From: Flavobacteriaceae bacterium UBA5544
Lineage (GTDB): Bacteria > Bacteroidota > Bacteroidia > Flavobacteriales > Flavobacteriaceae
Assembly (NCBI GenBank): GCA_002426755.1
Contig: DINI01000019.1
Coordinates: 205,031-269,030, forward strand
DNA: 64,000 nucleotides
Reading direction: 5' to 3'
A program made the translations under genes and the position numbers. Positions 27,200 to 35,424 of the stretch are shown here, piece by piece. The notes beneath the pieces are model-generated. The model had not been told where the DNA came from, searched no databases, and saw only the letters and a program-made list of their open reading frames with translations. The first letter of the stretch is position 1, and every line of letters starts with the position of its first letter.

Positions 27200-27325
27200 C
27201 GATTTAAGTCCTGTTTTTCCATAGAACCTAACATTATATTAGCAAATAGATTGATAGGTTTTGCCAATCAGATTTGAAATGGAATTAAATATGGAATCCA
27301 TTGATCAAATTCTTTTCATTATTGA

Positions 27326-27333
27326 TAAATTTG
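27326..27333 (+). promoter_or_regulatory. -7 box (TAAATTTG) of thiL, almost touching the start codon
   Basis: The box ends only 4 bases before the thiL ATG. A TTG lies 22 bases upstream of it. If it is used, the transcript would have little or no leader. Confidence 0.55.
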
Positions 27334-27337
27334 CATC

Positions 27338-28390
27338 ATGATAGAAGATAAAAATCCACAACGAACATCCATCGCTGATTTGGGTGAATTTGGTCTTATT
27401 GACCATCTAACGCAACATTTTGAAATCAAACAAAAATCGACCATCAAAGGAATTGGAGATGATGCCGCCGTATTGGATTTCAAATCCAAAAAAATTGTTG
27501 TCACTACCGATTTACTGATAGAACACGTGCATTTTGATTTGAGCTATATGCCATTAAGACATTTGGGTTATAAAGCCATTATGGTCAATCTTTCGGATGT
27601 GTATGCAATGAACGCAGACGCAAGCCAAGTAACGATTTCGATAGCGGTTTCCAATCGTTTTCCCTTGGAAGCTCTGGAAGAATTATATGCTGGGATAGAA
27701 GTTGCTTCCAAAATTTATGATGTCGATGTCATTGGTGGAGACACAACCTCATCTACAACAGGCTTAATTATTTCAGTTACCGCGATTGGTGAAGTGAACG
27801 AAAAAGATGTAGTCTATAGAAATGGTGCCAAACCCAACGATTTATTGGTTGTTACTGGCGATTTGGGCGCGGCTTATATGGGATTGCAAGTTTTGGAACG
27901 CGAAAAAGAAGTGTTTAAAGTCAATCCAAACAATCAACCGGATTTAGATTTATACTCTTACATCATTGAACGGCAATTAAAACCAGAAGCGCGAAGAGAT
28001 ATTGTGAAACTTTTGAGAGATTTGAAGGTTAAGCCTACATCGATGATTGACATCAGTGATGGATTATCTTCCGAAATCATTCATTTATGCAAGCAAAGTG
28101 GTGTTGGAGTAGAACTATATGAAAATAAAATTCCTTTAGATCCTCAAGTTATTTCTACGTGCGAAGAGTTTAATATCGATAGTACTACAATTGCCCTAAA
28201 CGGCGGGGAGGATTATGAATTGTTGATGACCATTTCTCAAGAAGATTTTCCAAAAATAAAAGCCAATCCAAATTTAACTATTATTGGCTATATAACGGAA
28301 AAAGAAAAAGGGATGAACTTGGTAACGAGAGCCGAATCCCTAATTCCATTGATTGCCAAAGGTTGGAATGCTCTTAATGTTCAAAAATAA
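27338..28390 (+). CDS. thiL: Thiamine-monophosphate kinase ThiL
   Basis: A 350-residue AIR-synthase-fold kinase. It opens MIEDKNPQRTSIADLGEFGL and has the Mg/ATP-binding motif GIGDDAAVLD (about 39-48), TTDLLIEHVHFD, the conserved Asp region DVIGGDTTSS and MIDISDGLSSE. It phosphorylates thiamine monophosphate to thiamine diphosphate, the active cofactor. It is a single gene divergent from sufA and overlaps the small zinc-ribbon gene on the opposite strand by 17 bases at its 3' end. No other in-frame Met gives a plausible start. Confidence 0.96.
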   Translation: MIEDKNPQRTSIADLGEFGLIDHLTQHFEIKQKSTIKGIGDDAAVLDFKSKKIVVTTDLLIEHVHFDLSYMPLRHLGYKAIMVNLSDVYAMNADASQVTISIAVSNRFPLEALEELYAGIEVASKIYDVDVIGGDTTSSTTGLIISVTAIGEVNEKDVVYRNGAKPNDLLVVTGDLGAAYMGLQVLEREKEVFKVNPNNQPDLDLYSYIIERQLKPEARRDIVKLLRDLKVKPTSMIDISDGLSSEIIHLCKQSGVGVELYENKIPLDPQVISTCEEFNIDSTTIALNGGEDYELLMTISQEDFPKIKANPNLTIIGYITEKEKGMNLVTRAESLIPLIAKGWNALNVQK

Positions 28391-28607
28391 GAAGACCTTC
28401 TAGCTTTTTTGTTTTTCTTCTTTGGTGGATACGTTCCAGAACGGAGTTGATTTCCTTGAATTTAGGTGTTAATGGCGTCAATTCACCTTTTCCGTTGGTT
28501 GTCATTTGAACGTTACATTTAGTACACTTATACTCATTTACATGATAAGTGACCTTTTTTGAAACCACATATTGGTGGCCAAAAACAGAACAATAGATAC
28601 TTTTCAC
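28374..28607 (-). CDS. Small zinc-ribbon-like protein, copy 2
   Basis: A 77-residue protein that starts at GTG (28607); no ATG or TTG lies upstream before an in-frame stop. It has the pattern Cys-SVFGH-Gln-Tyr near the N-terminus and KCTKC about 20 residues later, which could bind one zinc through Cys/His/Cys/Cys. The C-terminal half is basic (RIHQRRKTKK). It is clearly paralogous to the next gene at 28662-28946: FGHQY, VSKKVT, HVxEY, LTPKFxEIN and RR align in order. The start resembles small phage-type DUF1660 proteins, but I cannot confirm that family. Confidence 0.7.
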   Translation of the reverse strand: MKSIYCSVFGHQYVVSKKVTYHVNEYKCTKCNVQMTTNGKGELTPLTPKFKEINSVLERIHQRRKTKKLEGLLIFEH

Positions 28608-28661
28608 TGATCTATTAATTTTAGTTACTATTTAGAGGATGCCTAAATATAACAAAATCCA

Positions 28662-28946
28662 TTAATAACCCACTGCATTGCTCAAATATATCGACGAAGT
28701 GAACGATTTTTGCTGTAAACGAAGTTTTCTCCTTGTATAGATATCTTCCAATATAGTATTGATTTCCTGAAATTTAGGAGTCAATTCAATTAAGTTTCCA
28801 TTACTATTGGTGGTTAATTGTCGTTTACAACATTTGCATGTGTACTCTTTCACATGCAACGTTACTTTTTTTGAAACTTCGTATTGATGTCCAAAAAGAC
28901 TGCAATATAGCTTCAATGGGGCTGAAGTAGAATTGGTTTTACTCAT
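28662..28946 (-). CDS. Small zinc-ribbon-like protein, copy 1
   Basis: A 94-residue paralogue of the gene 54 bases downstream. It has an extra polar N-terminal stretch (MSKTNSTSAPLK), then CSLFGHQYEVSKKVT and TCKCCKRQ with the paired cysteines. The shared LTPKFQEIN segment and a basic tail (RRKLRLQQK) follow. It probably binds zinc and may contact nucleic acid, judging only from size, Cys pattern and charge. The tandem pair is on the minus strand between convergent thiL and the alpha/beta hydrolase gene. Confidence 0.72.
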   Translation of the reverse strand: MSKTNSTSAPLKLYCSLFGHQYEVSKKVTLHVKEYTCKCCKRQLTTNSNGNLIELTPKFQEINTILEDIYTRRKLRLQQKSFTSSIYLSNAVGY

Positions 28947-29006
28947 GGTTAATTAGTTAAGACTCTCAAAACTAATAAAATAAATAAAATACAACGTTAA
29001 AGTGTA

Positions 29007-29783
29007 TTATTTTTCGACAAAATGCAAAATATTGTAAGATAATTCTTGATAATTTTCTATATGACTCATGTGCCCGTAAGGAAATTCAACAATTTTTATA
29101 TCTGTATCAGAAAATTCCTTCATTAAAGTGTCATAGTCCAATACCGGGTCTTTACGACCCACAATCAACAACTTATCAAAAGTTGCATCTTTGAAGAACA
29201 CGCTTCGGTCCTTTCTTGTTTTCATTCCTTCTAAAGCGGCAATAATTCCTTGTAAAGGCATTTTAAGCGCTTCTTTTTTAACTGTTCCGATTTCCGTGGC
29301 CAAACGCTCTCTATTTTCTGGAGCGAATAAATTGGACACAGACATACTAATAAATGCTTTATGATTTTGCTTTACAGCGATTATAGCTCTATCTCTGTTG
29401 ATTTGTCTCTCTTCACTATCCGCAACAGCGGTGGAGTTCATGAGACAGACGCCATTCACTTTTTCTGGGTATAATTCAGCGAAAGCCAAAGCTACATAAC
29501 CTCCCATTGAATGGCCTATAATTCTTGCCTCTATGATCTTTAGATGATCAAACACTGCTTTTACAGCCTCCGCCATCATTTCCATTGTATGGATATAACC
29601 CACACATCCAGTCTCACCATGACCTAGTAAATCAACAGCAACTACTCTGTTTTTCTGTGCTAATTCGGGTATTAGTTGATTCCACATTGAAGAGTTTTCG
29701 AGAAATCCATGTAACAAGATCACAACATCTCCCTGACCTGTGTCAGAATAAAAAACCGGTATTCCTTTGTGTTGTAAAATCAT
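29007..29783 (-). CDS. Alpha/beta-fold hydrolase
   Basis: A 258-residue alpha/beta hydrolase. It has the oxyanion-loop motif LLHGFLENSSMW (about 24-35) and the nucleophile elbow GHSMGG with Ser92. An acid residue lies in LLIVGRKDPVLDYD (about 205-218), and the catalytic His is near 241 in PYGHMSHIEN. The catalytic triad is complete. It has no signal peptide, so it acts in the cytoplasm, probably as an esterase or lyase-like hydrolase on a small ester. The substrate cannot be read from the sequence. It is divergent from brnQ across 33 bases. Confidence 0.88.
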   Translation of the reverse strand: MILQHKGIPVFYSDTGQGDVVILLHGFLENSSMWNQLIPELAQKNRVVAVDLLGHGETGCVGYIHTMEMMAEAVKAVFDHLKIIEARIIGHSMGGYVALAFAELYPEKVNGVCLMNSTAVADSEERQINRDRAIIAVKQNHKAFISMSVSNLFAPENRERLATEIGTVKKEALKMPLQGIIAALEGMKTRKDRSVFFKDATFDKLLIVGRKDPVLDYDTLMKEFSDTDIKIVEFPYGHMSHIENYQELSYNILHFVEK

Positions 29784-29816
29784 TTTTCAACTATATTCGA
29801 CAAAGATAACTTAACT

Positions 29817-31097
29817 ATGAACAAAACTAAAGAAATCTTCATTACTGGATTTGCTCTGTTTTCAATGTTTTTTGGCGCAGGAAACCTTATTTTACCTCCC
29901 TTTTTGGGCTTTAAAGCTGGAGACACATGGTTATTGGTTACTTTAGGATTTGTACTTACTGCAGTGGCTGTTCCACTATTGGGTATTTTGGCACATGCCA
30001 AATTACAAGGGACCATGTATGATTTTGGTAAAAAAGTATCCCCTCTATTCAGTTTGATTTACTGTTTGATTGTATATGTTATTTGTATCGCTCTGCCCGC
30101 ACCAAGAACAGCTTCGGTAACACATGAAATGGCAATCGAGCCCTTTTTTGAAACAAGTGCCCTACTAACAAGTGGCATCTACTTTATCTTGGTGTTTGTT
30201 TTTGTTATGAATCGTTCCAAAGTCCTGGATTTGCTCGGAAAATTCTTAACTCCTATTATAGTTTTAATTTTACTTTCAATTATATTCATCGGAACCTTCA
30301 ACGCTCCCGAGGTATCAAAGGCTTCGATTTTCAAAACTCCTTTGGTCGATGGTGTTCTAGAAGGATATCAAACCTTCGATGCTATTGGAGCTATTGTCGT
30401 TGGCGCTGTTCTTATTATTTCACTGAATTTGAAAGGTCATTATTCATTTGAAGACAAAAAACAGCTTATCATAAAATCGGGTTGGATTGCAGGAATAGGT
30501 TTATTTATTATATATGCGGGACTCATTTTGGTCGGGTCATTGTTTAATAATGAATTCGCCACAAATGCTACTAGAGCCGATGTGCTTAACGGATTGAGCA
30601 TACAGACATTGGGAAGCTACGGCGCATCGTTTTTAAGTGTTTTAATCGCCTTGGCATGCTTTACCACTGCCGTTGGAATCATTACTGGAACAGCAGATTA
30701 TTTCAAAGGATTGTTCAAAAACTCAAAATCGGCTTATACAATTACAGCTATTATTAGTTGCATTTTAGGGATAATTGTGGGAAGCTATAATGTTGGGTTT
30801 ATTATTGATGTGGCCCTTCCTGTTTTAATGTTTATCTATCCTATCACAATTGTTTTAATCATTTTAAATGTACTTCCGGAACGATATGCCTCTCCTCTAG
30901 TTTTTAGAGTTGTGGTGTCGATGACATTTTTATTTACTATTCCAGACTTTTTAAAATTTCTGATCCCAATTGAACAATTACAAAATCTTATTGATATAAT
31001 TCCTTTGGCAAATCATAGTTTGGGCTGGGTTTTGCCTGCATTGTTATCATTTACATTCTTAAATGTTTTTTATCGTAAACCCATTCAAGAGGATTAA
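29817..31097 (+). CDS. brnQ: Branched-chain amino acid transporter BrnQ (LIVCS family)
   Basis: A 426-residue inner-membrane protein with about 12 hydrophobic helices. The opening FITGFALFSMFFGAGNLILPP is the LIVCS family signature, and PAPRTASVTHEMA follows in helix 3-4 as in BrnQ. The family imports leucine, isoleucine and valine with sodium or protons. It is a single gene. Its stop codon shares a TTAA with the stop of the convergent leucine-rich-repeat gene, leaving no room for a terminator between them. Confidence 0.94.
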   Translation: MNKTKEIFITGFALFSMFFGAGNLILPPFLGFKAGDTWLLVTLGFVLTAVAVPLLGILAHAKLQGTMYDFGKKVSPLFSLIYCLIVYVICIALPAPRTASVTHEMAIEPFFETSALLTSGIYFILVFVFVMNRSKVLDLLGKFLTPIIVLILLSIIFIGTFNAPEVSKASIFKTPLVDGVLEGYQTFDAIGAIVVGAVLIISLNLKGHYSFEDKKQLIIKSGWIAGIGLFIIYAGLILVGSLFNNEFATNATRADVLNGLSIQTLGSYGASFLSVLIALACFTTAVGIITGTADYFKGLFKNSKSAYTITAIISCILGIIVGSYNVGFIIDVALPVLMFIYPITIVLIILNVLPERYASPLVFRVVVSMTFLFTIPDFLKFLIPIEQLQNLIDIIPLANHSLGWVLPALLSFTFLNVFYRKPIQED

Positions 31098-31996
31098 TTA
31101 CAATCTGTATTGTATATAGCCGTATCGTCTTTAATCCAGTAAATTGGAATGTTGTTCAATTGAGAACTGCTAACATTTATACACGATAAATCATTATTTT
31201 CACAGTTTAAACCATTGAGATTTGTCAAATTGCTCAAGTCCAAGGATGCTAATTGGTTATCATTACAAAGTATAGTCTCTAACTCTAAATTAGAATCCAG
31301 ATTCAAGCTAGTTAATTGATTGGAATAACAAACCAAGCTGACTAACCCTGGATTAATTTGCAAGCTAGACAATTGATTGCCATAACAATGCAAAAGCCAT
31401 AATGCCAAATTAGAACTAACATCCAAAGAAATTAAATTGTTATAACTGCAAAGCAATAATTCTAATCCCAAATTGTTGCTTAAATCAATTTGGACAATAT
31501 TATTATTATAAAATTCCAATTCTATTAGATTAACGTTATTAGTCACATCCAAAACTGTTAAATAATTTGCACCTACGTCCAATTTTTGCAGAGCCAAATT
31601 ATTAGTGACGTTTAGAAAATTCAATGCATTACCCGCGCAATACAATTCTTCTAAATCTAAATTATCGGTCACATCCAATTCGAAAATTGTATTTAACTGG
31701 CAATTTAGTTTTTTTAGAGAAGTAAATCCTTCTATACCAGATAAACTTGAGATTGACCTGTTGTTCACGTCTAGTTCTAAAACCTGACTAATGTTATCCT
31801 TATAAACAGAGCCATTTAGGATATCATCATATCCTAAATCAATTAAGGCTTGCTCAAAATTTGGATCTTCAATTGCAATTGTAGAATTTGGATCGTTGGG
31901 TATAGATTCGTCATCCGATGTACCACAACTGATAAGTATAAGAGCGGACGACGAAATTGGAAGAATTACTTTTACTATTGACTTGATAAATTTCAT
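31094..31996 (-). CDS. Leucine-rich-repeat lipoprotein
   Basis: A 300-residue protein from ATG 31996; a TTG 33 bases upstream would only add MKELYFKKLHL before the signal. The signal ends ILISC with acylated Cys24. A conserved N-terminal module (about 38-90; IEDPNFEQALIDLGYDD) precedes about nine leucine-rich repeats of roughly 21 residues with the unit LxxLxCxxNxLxxLDVxxN. The C-terminus (INVSSSQLNNIPIYWIKD) caps the solenoid. Such lipoproteins are probably surface or periplasmic binding proteins. There is no T9SS sorting domain. It follows aminopeptidase P by 84 bases on the same strand. Confidence 0.88.
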   Translation of the reverse strand: MKFIKSIVKVILPISSSALILISCGTSDDESIPNDPNSTIAIEDPNFEQALIDLGYDDILNGSVYKDNISQVLELDVNNRSISSLSGIEGFTSLKKLNCQLNTIFELDVTDNLDLEELYCAGNALNFLNVTNNLALQKLDVGANYLTVLDVTNNVNLIELEFYNNNIVQIDLSNNLGLELLLCSYNNLISLDVSSNLALWLLHCYGNQLSSLQINPGLVSLVCYSNQLTSLNLDSNLELETILCNDNQLASLDLSNLTNLNGLNCENNDLSCINVSSSQLNNIPIYWIKDDTAIYNTDCN

Positions 31997-32080
31997 AAGA
32001 TGTAGTTTTTTGAAATAAAGTTCTTTCAAACATTATGCCGCTTTTAACATATTTTAACAATTATTGTCAAATTTAATCGG

Positions 32081-33373
32081 TTACGAATTCATCACATCTT
32101 CAATTTCTTCTACTTCTATCGGAATATTACGCATCAAGTTAAAAGGCTCCCCTTTCTTTTGAATCACAACATCATCTTCAAGTCGTATTCCGAACCCTTC
32201 TTCTGGGATGTAAATCCCAGGTTCAACTGTAAATACCATGTTGGCTTGCATAGGTTCCGTTAGAATGCCGTAATCATGGGTGTCTAAACCTATATTGTGT
32301 GACGTACCGTGCATAAAATATTTTTTATAGGCTGGCCATTCTTTGTTTTCGTTTTTCACATCAGCTTTGTCCAACAATTTTAGACCTAACAACTCCGATG
32401 TCATCAATTTCCCTACTTCCTCATGATATTCCGCCCAATCCGTGCCCACAACGAGCATTTTGGTGGCATCATTTTTTACTCTATTAACGGCGTTGTAAAC
32501 TTCCTTTTGACGTTTGGAGAATTTTCCCGAAACAGGAATTGTTCTGGTCATATCGCTGGCGTAATTGGCATATTCAGCACCAACATCCAATAAAATTAAA
32601 TCGCCCTTTTTGCATTGTTGGTTATTTTGAATGTAATGCAGCACATTGGCATTATTACCTGCAGCTATAATTGGCGTGTAGGCAAATCCTTTGGAACGAT
32701 TTCTTAAAAATTCATGCATCAATTCTGCTTCAATTTCATATTCCCAAACATTTGGTTTTACAAAGTTTAGTAATCTTCTGAATCCTTTTTCAGTAATATC
32801 ACATGCTTGCTGCATTAAATCCAATTCAATTTTGTCTTTGACTGAACGTAGGCGTTGTAAAATAGGATTGCTTTTCGCAACAGAATGTGCAGGATATTTG
32901 TCTTTTAACCATTTGGTGAAACGGTCCTCTCTTGTTTCGGTTTCAACATTTGCTCGGTAGTGCTCATTTGTGTTTATATAAACAGTATCACATTGCGTCA
33001 TCAGCTCGAACATCACTTTTTCCATTTCCTTCAACCAATAAACAGTCTTGATTCCTGAGGTTTCAAAGGCAGCTTCTTTGGTGAGTTTTTCTCCTTCCCA
33101 AACCGCGATGTGATCATTTGTCTCCTTTAAAAACAATATTTCACGGTGCTTTTCTTTTGGGCAATCAGGAAATAACACCAAAATGCTTTCTTCCTGATCG
33201 ACACCACTCAAATAGAAAATATCTCGGTGTTGCTGAAAAGGCATTGTGCTATCCGCACTGATGGGATAAATATCATTACTATTGAAAACAGCCAAACTGT
33301 TTGGCTTCATTTTATTCATAAAGTTTTTACGGTTTTTTATGAATAACTTGCTGTCGATGTGATGGTATTTCAT
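32081..33373 (-). CDS. pepP: Aminopeptidase P family metallopeptidase (Xaa-Pro aminopeptidase)
   Basis: A 430-residue M24B peptidase. The N-terminal domain (about 1-170) is the aminopeptidase P type, with FYLSGVDQEESILVLFP. The C-terminal pita-bread domain shows the dinuclear metal ligands: Asp in LLDVGAEYANYASDMTRT (about 257-274), His in HGTSHNIGLDTHD (about 351-363), Glu in EPGIYIPEEG and Glu in IRLEDDVV. It removes N-terminal residues that precede proline. It has no signal peptide, so it is cytoplasmic. ATG 33373 (MKYHHIDSKLF) fits the family start. Confidence 0.95.
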   Translation of the reverse strand: MKYHHIDSKLFIKNRKNFMNKMKPNSLAVFNSNDIYPISADSTMPFQQHRDIFYLSGVDQEESILVLFPDCPKEKHREILFLKETNDHIAVWEGEKLTKEAAFETSGIKTVYWLKEMEKVMFELMTQCDTVYINTNEHYRANVETETREDRFTKWLKDKYPAHSVAKSNPILQRLRSVKDKIELDLMQQACDITEKGFRRLLNFVKPNVWEYEIEAELMHEFLRNRSKGFAYTPIIAAGNNANVLHYIQNNQQCKKGDLILLDVGAEYANYASDMTRTIPVSGKFSKRQKEVYNAVNRVKNDATKMLVVGTDWAEYHEEVGKLMTSELLGLKLLDKADVKNENKEWPAYKKYFMHGTSHNIGLDTHDYGILTEPMQANMVFTVEPGIYIPEEGFGIRLEDDVVIQKKGEPFNLMRNIPIEVEEIEDVMNS

Positions 33374-33526
33374 GTGTAAAAATTTTATTTGGTCTAAATT
33401 TTCCCTTTACAGAAAAAGGGCATTCTTTTTAAGCGATAAAGTTAAGTAGATTAATTTGTTTGGTGAAATAATCAATTAATGCTTATCTTGGAAGCCTGTG
33501 AAATTCTAATAACCTAATTCTACGAA

Positions 33527-35296
33527 ATGCAAAAAAATACATTAAAAACTCGCTTATTCTTATCCGCTTGCCTATTGTTCATTGGTTTTACATCCTTTGC
33601 CCAAGAGATGATGTTTGAAGTTCCTTTAAGCGTGCAGGTTACAAATTCTACTCAAATTGTTGAAGGTAAAGTTATTTCAAAAAATTCGTTTTGGGACATC
33701 AATCACCAAAATATCTATACAATCAACACAATTGAAGTGTACAAAACTTTTAAGGGTCAACCACAATCTACGGTTGAAATGATAACCGAGGGTGGTGTAG
33801 TTGATATGACGGCGCAGATCACAACCTTAACCGTTGATGCTTCCGTTGGCGACATGGGTGTTTTTATGCTGCATGAATCCAATATACAATTTTCTCCAGA
33901 AGACACATCGGGAACAAATAAATATGAAGCCTACAGTGCGATACAGGGTTTTTATAAATATGATGTTTTTGAAAACAGAGTGTCCAATCCATACATTAAT
34001 GTTGACGGTATTAGCCAACAGTTTTATGGAAGAATAATGGCTCAAACTCATTCAAATTTTACTCAAGTCTCTCAATTTGATGTTGACACTTATATGGAAA
34101 CCCTAGCTGGAAACAGATTAGGAGGTTTGGCCATTACAAACTTTAGTCCGACCTCAATTACCGGAGGAACAAGATCTGTTTTAACCATTGATGGAGTTGG
34201 TTTTGGTACCGCAATGGGAACTGTTTTATTTAGTGATGCCAATAGTGGTGGTTCTAGTTACTTTACTGCACTTGACACACAAGTGATAAGTTGGTCTGAC
34301 ACACAAATTCTGGTTGAAGTACCAAGTAGAGCCGGGACAGGAACATTTAGAGTGGTGACTTCTATTGGTGCATTTGCTAATTCTGCCGCTCCTTTACAAA
34401 TCCCTTACTCTGAGATCAATTTTACGACTAGTGGTTTTGCATATCCAACACAACACGTAGATGATAATGGCAACGGAGGCTATATATGGTCCATGTACAC
34501 CACTTTTTTTTTAAACTCTGCTGTTAATCAATCTTTTACCAGAGCTTTTGATACATGGCGTTGCGAAACTGGGATTAATTGGGACATTAATCCAACTTTT
34601 ACCACTGTCAATACGATTGCTTTGGATAATACCAATGTTATTAGGTTTGATATTGGTAACGAGTTGCCAGATGGCACTTTAGGAAGAAATACATCATACT
34701 TTAATGGTTGCTCAAATGGTACAGATTTAGAATGGTTTGTTGCCGAGTTAGATATTGTGTTTAATGATACAACCAACTGGCAATATGGACCAGGAGCGCC
34801 TACCAATGCTCAAGTCGATTTTGAAACAGTTGCTGTACATGAGCTGGGACATGGACATCAATTGGCACACGTTATCAATCCAAACGCTATTATGCATTAT
34901 TCTATTTCAAACGGTGTCACCAATCGATTTTTGTCTGCAAATGACATCCTTGGAGGTAACGATGTGCAGAACCGAAGTACAACCAACTCTGTTTGTGGAC
35001 TTGGTTTGATGACCAATCATAGTTGTGCCTTGGGAATTGACGAGAATGACCTTGCCAGCCATATTTCAGTATTTCCTAATCCAGCCAAAAATGAGCTTTT
35101 CGTTAAGAACGATTTTCACTCGTCCATAAAAAAAATCGAAATGTATGACATGACCGGCCGTATGGTTATACAACCAAATTTGAATGACACATCTGGCTTA
35201 CATACTATAAACACAGGTGATTTATCAAGCGGTGTATATATGATAAATATAAATATCGGAGGTAAAACCTTGACAAAAAAGATAATTATCGAATAA
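33527..35296 (+). CDS. Secreted zinc metalloprotease with IPT/TIG domain and T9SS type A sorting domain
   Basis: A 589-residue exported protein. It has a signal peptide (about 1-25, ending FAQ), an N-terminal beta domain (about 30-190), and an IPT/TIG immunoglobulin-like domain (about 205-292; ITGGTRSVLTIDGVGFG). A matrixin-like protease region (about 300-500) follows, with the zinc motif HELGHGHQLAH near residue 438 and IMHY as a Met-turn candidate. A type A T9SS C-terminal domain closes it (about 515-589; VFPNPAKNEL, ending TKKIIIE). It should be secreted through the T9SS and cleaved or anchored at the surface. No prodomain cysteine switch is seen. It is monocistronic, with a terminator after it. 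Confidence 0.9.
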   Translation: MQKNTLKTRLFLSACLLFIGFTSFAQEMMFEVPLSVQVTNSTQIVEGKVISKNSFWDINHQNIYTINTIEVYKTFKGQPQSTVEMITEGGVVDMTAQITTLTVDASVGDMGVFMLHESNIQFSPEDTSGTNKYEAYSAIQGFYKYDVFENRVSNPYINVDGISQQFYGRIMAQTHSNFTQVSQFDVDTYMETLAGNRLGGLAITNFSPTSITGGTRSVLTIDGVGFGTAMGTVLFSDANSGGSSYFTALDTQVISWSDTQILVEVPSRAGTGTFRVVTSIGAFANSAAPLQIPYSEINFTTSGFAYPTQHVDDNGNGGYIWSMYTTFFLNSAVNQSFTRAFDTWRCETGINWDINPTFTTVNTIALDNTNVIRFDIGNELPDGTLGRNTSYFNGCSNGTDLEWFVAELDIVFNDTTNWQYGPGAPTNAQVDFETVAVHELGHGHQLAHVINPNAIMHYSISNGVTNRFLSANDILGGNDVQNRSTTNSVCGLGLMTNHSCALGIDENDLASHISVFPNPAKNELFVKNDFHSSIKKIEMYDMTGRMVIQPNLNDTSGLHTINTGDLSSGVYMININIGGKTLTKKIIIE

Positions 35297-35308
35297 ATGA
35301 TATTTTAG

Positions 35309-35350
35309 AAAAACAAAAAAGCGCTCAAAAATGAGTGCTTTTTTGTTTTT
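35309..35350. terminator. Terminator after the secreted metalloprotease gene
   Basis: A long A-rich/T-rich stem with a GC core: AAAAAAGCGCTCA pairs with TGAGTGCTTTTTT (one mismatch) around a short A-rich loop. It ends in a T-run. Confidence 0.85.
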
Positions 35351-35424
35351 AGCAAACTTTAAGTCCAAACTTTTGCGCTTCACTACAATTATGATTATTT
35401 TTCAAAAAGAATAATACCTTCCAT

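Noticed and set aside
27160..27267. Longer sufA starting at 27267.
   Set aside because: The extra residues contain the TATATTTG promoter box in DNA and do not resemble A-type carriers.
31997..32029. Longer LRR lipoprotein starting at TTG 32029.
   Set aside because: It would place 11 residues, partly charged, before a complete lipoprotein signal that starts at ATG 31996.
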